Source: JAFLCA01 sp041907145 (lineage in GTDB: Bacteria; Bdellovibrionota_C; UBA2361; JAFLCA01). From it: a DNA stretch of 47,834 bases. Below, one piece after another: positions 24,673-31,954 of this stretch (position 1 is its first letter; each line of letters starts with the position of its first letter). The notes under the pieces are model-generated. The model ran no database searches and was not told the DNA's origin. It saw only the letters and a program-made list of their open reading frames with translations. The position numbers were made by a program, and so were the translations under genes. The stretch spans positions 1 through 47,834 of the forward strand of contig JAYRHW010000188.1 of NCBI GenBank assembly GCA_041907145.1. Reading direction: 5' to 3'.

Positions 24673-26598
24673 ATGGCTAAGACAATCGGTATCGACCTTG
24701 GAACAACAAACTCCTGCGTAGCCGTAATGGAGGGCGGAAGCCCAACCGTTATCGCTAATAGCGAGGGCTCACGCACGACACCGTCGGTTGTGGCCATGAA
24801 CGAATCTGGCGAACGTCTCGTAGGCCAGGTTGCCCGTCGCCAGGCCGTGACCAACCCTAAGAACACGATTTTTGCGGTGAAGCGTTTAATCGGCCGTAAG
24901 TTCGACTCTTCGGAGGTTGAAAAGGCGCGCAAGGTTCTCCCGTATGAGCTCGCCAAGGCTTCCAATGGAGACGCTTGGGTGAAGCTGCGCGGCGAAGCAA
25001 AGAGCCCGCAAGAAATTTCCGCGATGGTGCTCACGAAGATGAAGCAAACCGCGGAAGACTATCTCGGCGAAAAAGTCACTGACGCCGTTATCACCGTTCC
25101 AGCATATTTTGACGATGCTCAGCGTCAGGCCACGAAGGATGCCGGAAGGATTGCCGGACTTAATGTTCAACGCATCATCAATGAGCCGACGGCGGCAGCG
25201 CTTGCGTACGGCTTGGACAAGAAGGGTGAGAAGACGATTGCAGTATTCGACCTCGGTGGCGGCACCTTCGATATTTCCATTCTTGAACTCGGCGACGGCG
25301 TCTTTGAAGTGAAGTCCACGAACGGCGACACCTACTTGGGCGGTGAAGACTTTGATCACAAGATCGTCGACTTCCTCGCGGATGAGTTCAAGAAGGATCA
25401 GGGTATCGACCTTCGCAAGGATACTCTGGCTCTCCAGCGTCTCAAGGAGGCGGCCGAGAAAGCCAAGCATGAGCTCTCCACAGCTCTGGAGACTGATGTC
25501 AATCTTCCGTTCATTACGGCGGATGCCTCTGGACCGAAGCACCTCAATATAAAAATTTCCCGAGCCAAGCTCGAGGCTCTCTGCCGGGACCTGCTCGATC
25601 GCCTGATGGCTCCGTGCAAGACGGCGCTGAAGGATGCGGGGATGACAGCCGATCAAATCGGAGAAGTAATTCTCGTCGGCGGAATGACGCGCATGCCGGC
25701 AGTGCAGGCTCGAGTGAAGGAGATCTTCGGCAAGGAGCCTTCGAAGAGCGTAAATCCCGATGAAGCTGTCGCTATCGGCGCTGCCGTGCAGGCCGGCGTG
25801 CTACAGGGTGACGTCAAGGATGTGCTCTTGCTGGACGTGACACCGCTCAGCCTCGGAATCGAGACTTATGGCGGCGTTGCCACCAAGCTTATCGATAAGA
25901 ACACGACGATTCCGACACGCAAGTCGCAGGTCTTCTCGACGGCCTCGGATAATCAGCCGGCAGTGTCCATTCACGTGCTTCAGGGTGAGCGTGAAATGGC
26001 GACTGACAATAAGACGCTTGGGCGTTTTGAGTTGGTTGGAATTCCGCCGGCTCCCCGTGGTGTTCCGCAAATCGAAGTTACCTTCGATATCGACGGCAAC
26101 GGCATAGTGCACGTCTCAGCGAAGGACCTGGGCACCGGCAAGGAGCAGTCGATTAAGATCACGGCAAGCTCGGGACTGTCCGAAAGCGAGATCAAGGATC
26201 GCATCAAGGATGCAGAGATGCATGCTGATGAGGATAAGAAGAAGCGCGAGCTTATCGAGACCAAGAATCAGCTCGATTCCTTAGTCTACGCCACTGAGCG
26301 CTCTTTGACCGATCTTGGAAGCAAGTTGTCGACCGAAGATCGCGCGAAGATTGACGGTGCACTTGCCGATGCCAAGAAGGCTCTCGAGAGCAAGGACCCC
26401 GACGAAATCCGCAAGGCTATGGAACAGCTCACGAAGGAGAGTCATAAGCTTTCCGAAGAGGTTTACAAAAAAGCAGCGGCTTCGAGTGCGGCTGCAGGCG
26501 GCAGCGCCGGCAATGGCGCGGCGGCAGGCGATGAGGCTAAGAAAGAGGACGGAGACGTCGTTGACGCGGACTTTGAAGAAGTGCGCGATACTAAGTAG
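24673..26598 (+). CDS. dnaK: Hsp70 chaperone DnaK
   Basis: This 641-residue chaperone has the full Hsp70 pattern: GIDLGTTNSCVAVMEGG at the start, ATPase motifs VITVPAYFDDAQRQATKDAG and AVFDLGGGTFDISILELGDG (each in part), the substrate domain LLLDVTPLSLGIET, and a C-terminal end EKKEDGDVVDADFEEV-type sequence typical of bacterial DnaK. It folds and disaggregates client proteins with DnaJ and GrpE. In the upstream 132 bases a TTAGCACTA at 24651-24659 matches one half of a CIRCE operator, but the second half is absent. A hairpin terminator follows at 26605-26647. Confidence 0.99.
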   Translation: MAKTIGIDLGTTNSCVAVMEGGSPTVIANSEGSRTTPSVVAMNESGERLVGQVARRQAVTNPKNTIFAVKRLIGRKFDSSEVEKARKVLPYELAKASNGDAWVKLRGEAKSPQEISAMVLTKMKQTAEDYLGEKVTDAVITVPAYFDDAQRQATKDAGRIAGLNVQRIINEPTAAALAYGLDKKGEKTIAVFDLGGGTFDISILELGDGVFEVKSTNGDTYLGGEDFDHKIVDFLADEFKKDQGIDLRKDTLALQRLKEAAEKAKHELSTALETDVNLPFITADASGPKHLNIKISRAKLEALCRDLLDRLMAPCKTALKDAGMTADQIGEVILVGGMTRMPAVQARVKEIFGKEPSKSVNPDEAVAIGAAVQAGVLQGDVKDVLLLDVTPLSLGIETYGGVATKLIDKNTTIPTRKSQVFSTASDNQPAVSIHVLQGEREMATDNKTLGRFELVGIPPAPRGVPQIEVTFDIDGNGIVHVSAKDLGTGKEQSIKITASSGLSESEIKDRIKDAEMHADEDKKKRELIETKNQLDSLVYATERSLTDLGSKLSTEDRAKIDGALADAKKALESKDPDEIRKAMEQLTKESHKLSEEVYKKAAASSAAAGGSAGNGAAAGDEAKKEDGDVVDADFEEVRDTK

Positions 26599-26604
26599 AC
26601 AGAA

Positions 26605-26647
26605 GTGCTGCCTCGGGGGGATTTTTTCCTCAGAGGCAGTGCTTTTT
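26605..26647 (+). terminator. Rho-independent terminator after dnaK
   Basis: The arms GTGCTGCCTC (26605-26614) and GAGGCAGTGC (26633-26642) pair over 10 bp with two G-U pairs, and TTTTT follows. It would limit dnaK transcripts reaching dnaJ, perhaps setting a higher DnaK:DnaJ ratio. No strong separate promoter for dnaJ was found. Confidence 0.7.
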
Positions 26648-26693
26648 GAACGCCAACTATAGAATGGTGTATTGATTTCCGAGGTTGTACGGC

Positions 26694-27818
26694 GTGTCCC
26701 AGCGCGATTTTTACGAGATCCTTGGCGTTGCGAAGACAGCCTCGCTCGACGACATAAAGAAGGCCTACCGCAAAAAGGCCTTGCAGTTTCATCCTGATCG
26801 AAATCCCGGAAACAAGGAAGCAGAGGACAAGTTCAAAGAGGCTACGAACGCGTACTCGGTATTGAGCGATGCTGAGATGCGTCAACGCTACGATCAATTT
26901 GGTCCGGCCGCTTTCGATCAACGAGCCGGCGGATTCAACGGCTTTAATGGCGACTTTGCCGGCTTTGAGGATATCTTCGGTGATATTTTTAGTTCCTTCT
27001 TCGGCGGCGCGATGGGCGGTACCGCTAGTAAGCGCAGCCGCGGCCGGGCTGGACGAGATCTGAAGTTTGATCTCGAGATTAGCTTCGAGGAGGCTGCCTT
27101 CGGTGCCGAGAAGCAGATTAACGTCGAACGTCGCTCAGAGTGCGAGAGCTGTGATGGAACGGGCGCGGCGCGGGGCTCCAAGCCGGAAACCTGCTCACAG
27201 TGCGGCGGTGCCGGACAAGTGCGTATTCAGCAGGGATTTTTCACAATCAGCCGAACTTGTCCCGGATGCAGCGGCAATGGTCAAACAATCAAAAATCCCT
27301 GCGGCTTCTGCCAGGGCACGGGACTTAAGGCCAATAACGTAAAGGTAAACGTCAAAATTCCGCCCGGCATTGATCACGGGCAGCGACTCAAGCTGCGCGG
27401 TGAAGGCGAGGCGGGGCAGGGCGGCGGTCCTTCGGGGGATTTGTATGTTCAAATCGCCGTGCAGGAGCATCCGGTATTCGAGCGGCAGGAATCAGAGCTC
27501 TTGTGCGAGGTGCCGATTTCTTATGTTTCCGCTGTGTTGGGGGCCGAAGTCGAAGTGCCAACCTTGGAGGGCATGGAAAAGTTAAAAATCCCCGCGGGAA
27601 CGCCTTCCGGCAAAGTTTTTCGTCTTAAGAACAAGGGCATTCAAATTCTGGGCACTAACCGGCGCGGGGATCAGCATGTTACTATTTCCGTTAAGGTTCC
27701 GAAGAAGATATCGGATAAGCAGCGCACTGCACTCGAAAAACTTCGTGAGTTTGATCAGGAAAATCTAGAAACTGATCAGAAGGGATTCTTCCATAAGGTT
27801 AAGGATATTTTTACCTAA
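26694..27818 (+). CDS. dnaJ: Hsp40 co-chaperone DnaJ
   Basis: This 374-residue type I DnaJ has an N-terminal J domain with YEILGV and HPDRNPG, a Gly/Phe-rich linker (GGFNGFNGDFAGFEDIFGD), four zinc repeats (CESCDGTG, CSQCGGAG, CPGCSGNG, CGFCQGTG) and the substrate-binding C-terminal domain. GTG 26694 is preferred over TTG 26685 because GAGG at 26681-26684 is at the right distance and the protein then begins SQRDFYEILGV. It stimulates DnaK ATPase. It ends 3 bases before a convergent gene with no terminator. Confidence 0.98.
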   Translation: MSQRDFYEILGVAKTASLDDIKKAYRKKALQFHPDRNPGNKEAEDKFKEATNAYSVLSDAEMRQRYDQFGPAAFDQRAGGFNGFNGDFAGFEDIFGDIFSSFFGGAMGGTASKRSRGRAGRDLKFDLEISFEEAAFGAEKQINVERRSECESCDGTGAARGSKPETCSQCGGAGQVRIQQGFFTISRTCPGCSGNGQTIKNPCGFCQGTGLKANNVKVNVKIPPGIDHGQRLKLRGEGEAGQGGGPSGDLYVQIAVQEHPVFERQESELLCEVPISYVSAVLGAEVEVPTLEGMEKLKIPAGTPSGKVFRLKNKGIQILGTNRRGDQHVTISVKVPKKISDKQRTALEKLREFDQENLETDQKGFFHKVKDIFT

Positions 27819-27821
27819 CGC

Positions 27822-28799
27822 CTACGGCTTCTTCACTTTAAACTTGCCGTCTTCCTCCTGCACCCACAGATTTTCAATGTGAATGACTTGCTGTTGAGGA
27901 GGCGATGAGCCGCCTTGTTGAGGAGAGGGCTGGGCTGACGATTCTCGCGAACTTGCGAGCGCTAGTGACTGCATTGTTTTGAAACAAATCATGCACAGCG
28001 TATACCAAATCACCATGCCATAGAGTGTCAACTCCGGCAGGGAAAAGTACATGCGCGGTCGAAGGAGTCGGCCGTGAAATATTTCAAAAATGCCGAGACA
28101 GAGCGCCAGGGCGCAAAGCACGATAACGATGAAATCGAGTGCTTTCGGTCGGAATACTTGCTCACTGAAGCGCACGGCATCCCGCCCGTCAAATTGGGCA
28201 GAGACTGCGAGGACCGGAGCCAGGAAGACGGGCAGGACTTTCCAAAATGTCGAGACGGCAACTCCGATGAAACCCAACAGGAAGAGCTGTGTCGTTCCTT
28301 TTTGGGCGAGTTTTTCGGCAAACCCGAAGTACAGGACCGCCATTACCGCTACAGGAATTAAATAGCGGAATTGGAGTCGAATACCATGGCCGAGCGCTCT
28401 AAGAGAGCGCGCGATACTTGGCAAGGCCAGGGAAAAGAGATCCCAAGACTGCAAGTTTCCCTTCATCCATAGCACTCGCACGGGCAGAGCAATGGCGGTT
28501 ATGTACACCGGAATGGAGAGTGCCCAGACGAGTACCGAGATCCCGATGGTGAGAAGCCGCAAGTGCAGAGGCTCCAAATTGATTGAGGAGCTTGCCTGCG
28601 TAAGGGCGGTAGTGGTCATGTCGATCAAGTAAGCTGCGCCCCAGACTCCAAGGCTAACGAATGCCGCTGTATAACCTAAAAAGAGAAGATGACCGTTTTT
28701 GAGAGCCCTCAGAGGAAGGATGAGCTCATCGCGGCAAACGAGCAGGCCGTGCACGATTTGCCTAAGAATAGGACTGTCCTTCCAAAAGCGGCTCATCAT
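27822..28799 (-). CDS. Polytopic membrane protein of unknown function
   Basis: This protein of about 325 residues has about six transmembrane segments (for example HLLFLGYTAAFVSLGVWGAA and TIGISVLVWALSIPVYITAI, in part) and a C-terminal cytoplasmic tail rich in Ser, Pro and Gln (SAQPSPQQGGSSPPQQQ), which ends in a short charged segment. No catalytic motif was found. ATG 28799 or 28796 is the start; TTG 28802 is also in frame. It faces dnaJ convergently and has an upstream gap of only 88 bases to the protease gene on the same strand. Confidence 0.75.
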   Translation of the reverse strand: MMSRFWKDSPILRQIVHGLLVCRDELILPLRALKNGHLLFLGYTAAFVSLGVWGAAYLIDMTTTALTQASSSINLEPLHLRLLTIGISVLVWALSIPVYITAIALPVRVLWMKGNLQSWDLFSLALPSIARSLRALGHGIRLQFRYLIPVAVMAVLYFGFAEKLAQKGTTQLFLLGFIGVAVSTFWKVLPVFLAPVLAVSAQFDGRDAVRFSEQVFRPKALDFIVIVLCALALCLGIFEIFHGRLLRPRMYFSLPELTLYGMVIWYTLCMICFKTMQSLALASSRESSAQPSPQQGGSSPPQQQVIHIENLWVQEEDGKFKVKKP

Positions 28800-28887
28800 C
28801 AATTGCAGCGAGACGATAGGAAATATCTACTCCCTATCATACCCCTTTGCCGGGACTAATGGTAACAGGGGATTTTTGAAATGAGTT

Positions 28888-29697
28888 CTAGAGCAGATTA
28901 ACCCCGGGAGCCCTAAGCTGGATAAAATTCAGCGCAGAAGCGCTCGTAACATTTGCGTAGAGGGAGTGATCGCCGACTCCGCAACTCAACACCGAACCAG
29001 ATGACACGACCCCGACGATACCCGGCTGATTCGCTGCGGTAGTCATCACCGCAGGCCCACCGGAGTCTCCATTGCAACTGTTGCTACCTTGACCTTCGTA
29101 GACCGCTTCGATGTGCTGGGAATCAACTGAATCGACGCGGGACTGCCCGCTTCTTAGGACGTTCAGCGTACCGTTCTCGTCAAGTCCGTAACCATAAATG
29201 GAGAATATGTCGCCTGGCTCAATAGGCTGACTCGTCAGTATCGGCAGTGTCGGTCCGCTCACGGTTCGGCTCAGCCGGATGACAGCTACATCATTATCAA
29301 CGCTAACCTGGTCTCCGTCAGTTGCTATAGCTGCTGCCGGGTGGACAGAGGCAGAGCCCGAAACATTCGCGCCATTGAAGGTAATTGAGGTTCTGACATT
29401 TGTCTTTTGAAGGAAGCAGTGAGCAGCTGTCAGAACGTCCGTTGAAGTAATCAAGGTACCCGAACAAGTAAATTCTCCCTCGGAGCTGGAGATATTGACT
29501 CTTACAACCGGGGAGTTGGTGTCTGAGCAGGGAGTACCGTTGATAATCCTGGTGCTAAGACCAATCACCGAACAAGCATTGGTCAGGAGTGGGGGCTCAC
29601 CTCCACCCCCGCCGTCTCCGCCGTCGCCTCCGCCATTTCGACAGGCGACCAAGCTTAAGGCGAGGATACTAAGAATGATGAATTTGCTCGGTTTCAT
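28888..29697 (-). CDS. Trypsin-like (S1 family) serine protease, lipoprotein
   Basis: This 269-residue secreted protease has a signal peptide with a lipobox (LVAC, Cys about residue 19), followed by a Gly/Asp-rich linker (GGGDGGDGGGGGEPP). The S1 catalytic triad is visible: His93 in TAAHC, Asp136 in DNDVAVIRL, and Ser212 in GDSGGP. RIINGTPC at the domain start resembles an S1 activation-site motif (I-x-G) preceded by Arg, suggesting proteolytic activation (inference). It is probably anchored to the outer membrane or periplasmic face. The substrate is unknown. Confidence 0.92.
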   Translation of the reverse strand: MKPSKFIILSILALSLVACRNGGGDGGDGGGGGEPPLLTNACSVIGLSTRIINGTPCSDTNSPVVRVNISSSEGEFTCSGTLITSTDVLTAAHCFLQKTNVRTSITFNGANVSGSASVHPAAAIATDGDQVSVDNDVAVIRLSRTVSGPTLPILTSQPIEPGDIFSIYGYGLDENGTLNVLRSGQSRVDSVDSQHIEAVYEGQGSNSCNGDSGGPAVMTTAANQPGIVGVVSSGSVLSCGVGDHSLYANVTSASALNFIQLRAPGVNLL

Positions 29698-29990
29698 AGG
29701 TGTAGAGCTCTAAATATTAGTTGCAAACTTAAAAGGCTTCTCGCTTCCCGTCCAGGTGGTCCATCCACACTATCCATGGCGCGTTTAGAAGCCATTACAA
29801 AATGGCATCTAGACGCGCTCCGCTATGCGCTAAGACAATGCCGGTCAGGAAAAGTACCTTCTTCTATGAGACGGGGTAAGCCTCGCCTCGGTCACGGATT
29901 TTGTCTAATCCTGTCGGAAAGTTTACACATCGTATTAGAGTGGCGGTGTGTTAGAACCACTATGGATTTCAGGCTAGGTCGGATTTGGAA
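29698..29990. other. Divergent intergenic region with a long hairpin
   Basis: This 293-base spacer lies between the protease gene (minus) and the LpoA-like gene (plus). It contains a long imperfect hairpin at 29779-29818 (listed separately). The remaining bases show no convincing tRNA or promoter pair. A short frame starting ATG 29776 falls on the hairpin and is unlikely to be a gene. Confidence 0.5.
29779..29818. repeat. 18-bp near-perfect hairpin
   Basis: The arms 29779-29796 and 29801-29818 pair over 18 positions with one A-A mismatch and one T-G pair, leaving a loop ACAA. No T-tract follows on either strand, so it is not a standard terminator. It sits between divergent promoters and may be a palindromic operator, a cruciform or a structured leader. 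Confidence 0.85.
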
Positions 29991-31940
29991 ATGCAACGCG
30001 TTAATTTCAATCGTTTTTTGAGCTGTTGTGCAAGCCAACGGCAGGGGCCCAGGAATTTTATAAAACGGTATTTCCAGCTCCCCCTCTGTGTCTTGTTAAT
30101 CTGTATGTTGAGCGCCTGCTCGGTCGAGCAGTATGAGAACGGCCGGCTTGGATTTCCTGAGGCAGCTCGGCCTGTAAGCTCCAAGTCTCGAGATGTCGTT
30201 CGATTTATGCCCTGGGAGGTCTGGCCATTGGGCAGCGATCTCACCGGCGCTGCGTTGAAAAGTCCGCTGCTCAAGCAGGGGGACAACGCACTTCGAGCGG
30301 GGCAGCGTGGTGCCGCTCTCGATCAATACTATCAAGCGCAGCATGGTCCGCTTGCTCCGGCAGAGAACGAGGCAATGGTCATGCGCATAGCAAGCACCGA
30401 GCTTGCCCTCGATCAACCGAACAAAGCGCTGTTGACCCTCAGCAACTATTTTCGATCGTCAGGGAAGGTCGTCGATGATGTCAGCGCGATCTATTCCTTG
30501 GTCTTCGCATATTCCTACGCTCGCAAGGGAGACATGGCTCAGGCCCTGGCCTGGTTTAGTCGTGCGACGCGAGTAGCCGGCACTTCGGAGCCCGGCATGC
30601 GCGATACTGCGGAACAGGGAATTCGCAGCGCGCTGAAGACGCTTTCAGAGGCCATGCTGGACGGAGTTAGTCAGCAGTGGGCCAACGATACCATCATACG
30701 ATCCTTGGCCGGTGAGGAGCGCGCGCGCCGATTTTCCGGTGGTTCAATCGAGTCGAACGCAGCCTTTGGTCCCTGGACCACTTCGGTATCTGCAGCTGCC
30801 GTCTCAGCGGGAGGTACCACTACTATCGGCGTGCTGCTTCCGCTCACAGGGCAGTTTGGCAATCTCGGCAAGAGCGTGAAGAATGGAATGGATTTGGCTT
30901 TGAGCGGCCTGCAAGCGGAGTCCAGTCAGGCACCCATGAAAGTTTCTTACCGGGATGCAAGTGCAAGCCCCGACGAGGCGGTGGCTCAGGCTCGCGGACT
31001 CGTCGCGGAGGATGGAGCGACCGTTCTCGTGGGACCTCTCCTTTCTGAGCACGCGGTCGCGGTAGGGGAATTTTCCCGGCAATCCAGAGTGCCTCTGCTT
31101 GCCCTCGCGAAAAACTCGAATTTTCCAACCGGGGAGTCGGTCTTCAGGCTCGGAGCAACGGTGGAGAGCCAAATTCGCTCGCTCATGGACGCCTGCCAGA
31201 ACAAGCTGCGCCTGCAGCGTTATGCATTGATTTATCCAGATGACAATAGCGGGCGCGAACTTGCCGACGCGTTTCGCCGAGAAATCGGAGTGAGAAGTTT
31301 GTCTCTAATGTATGAGACTCAGTACCCCCGAGGTAACAGCGATGCATTCGTTTCGATCGCTCCCGCACTCGAAGCAACCTCAGTCGACGCCGTCTTTCTT
31401 GCCGATAGTGTCACTATGGCGTCAAGATTTTTTGGCACCCTTTCCCCCGCTTTTCGCGAGCGAATTACACCGATTGGCGCGGCTCTCTGGGATGCTCCAA
31501 CGCAGCTGGCGAATTCGAGCGCTGCCTTGGAAGGCGCTGTCTTTGTGAGTCCATTCTTGGCAGGGAGCCCGAGGCCGGCGATCGTGCAGTTCAGTCAGGC
31601 CTATCAATCGTCCTATGGAGCAGCCCCGGATTTCTTAGCGGCTCAAGGCTTTGACGCGTTGAGTTTGGTGGCGGCTGCTGTACGACGGCAACAGTCCGAA
31701 GGAGTTTCCTTGCCTTTAGCCATGCAGCAGGTTGATCTCTATGATGGTCTAACGGGTAGAATCACCGTTCGACCGGATGGGGAGTTTGATCGACAGTTCT
31801 CAGTCGCGCAGCTTCTGCATGGTACGATACAGGAGTTGCCTGAGCCGCAGACCCCAAGTTTCGTATTACATGGTAACGGAGAACCCGAAGTTCGCAACAA
31901 TCTCGCGGGACCTGGTCTTGGATCGAACAGAACTCAGTAG
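29991..31940 (+). CDS. LpoA-like lipoprotein with periplasmic-binding (type I) fold
   Basis: This 649-residue protein has an N-terminal hydrophobic segment with lipobox LSAC (Cys43), so it is probably an outer-membrane lipoprotein. Residues about 90-210 look like TPR-type helices (GDNALRAGQRGAALDQYYQA, NKALLTLSNYFRSS). From about 275 it is a type I periplasmic-binding domain: TIGVLLPLTGQFGNLGKSVKNG, GATVLVGPLLSEHAVAVGEF and VPLLALAKNSNFPTGESVFRL (each in part). This matches the architecture of LpoA (YraM/LppC), which activates PBP1a. It is upstream of lon by 14 bases. Function as PBP activator is inferred from architecture; an ABC-transporter receptor is less likely given the TPR and lipid anchor. 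Confidence 0.8.
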   Translation: MQRVNFNRFLSCCASQRQGPRNFIKRYFQLPLCVLLICMLSACSVEQYENGRLGFPEAARPVSSKSRDVVRFMPWEVWPLGSDLTGAALKSPLLKQGDNALRAGQRGAALDQYYQAQHGPLAPAENEAMVMRIASTELALDQPNKALLTLSNYFRSSGKVVDDVSAIYSLVFAYSYARKGDMAQALAWFSRATRVAGTSEPGMRDTAEQGIRSALKTLSEAMLDGVSQQWANDTIIRSLAGEERARRFSGGSIESNAAFGPWTTSVSAAAVSAGGTTTIGVLLPLTGQFGNLGKSVKNGMDLALSGLQAESSQAPMKVSYRDASASPDEAVAQARGLVAEDGATVLVGPLLSEHAVAVGEFSRQSRVPLLALAKNSNFPTGESVFRLGATVESQIRSLMDACQNKLRLQRYALIYPDDNSGRELADAFRREIGVRSLSLMYETQYPRGNSDAFVSIAPALEATSVDAVFLADSVTMASRFFGTLSPAFRERITPIGAALWDAPTQLANSSAALEGAVFVSPFLAGSPRPAIVQFSQAYQSSYGAAPDFLAAQGFDALSLVAAAVRRQQSEGVSLPLAMQQVDLYDGLTGRITVRPDGEFDRQFSVAQLLHGTIQELPEPQTPSFVLHGNGEPEVRNNLAGPGLGSNRTQ

Positions 31941-31954
31941 CCTTAAGGTAAAGT

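Noticed and set aside
29776..30021. 81-residue plus-strand frame in the divergent spacer
   Set aside because: Its ATG lies on the edge of the hairpin, there is no Shine-Dalgarno, and it runs into the start of the lipoprotein gene in a different frame.
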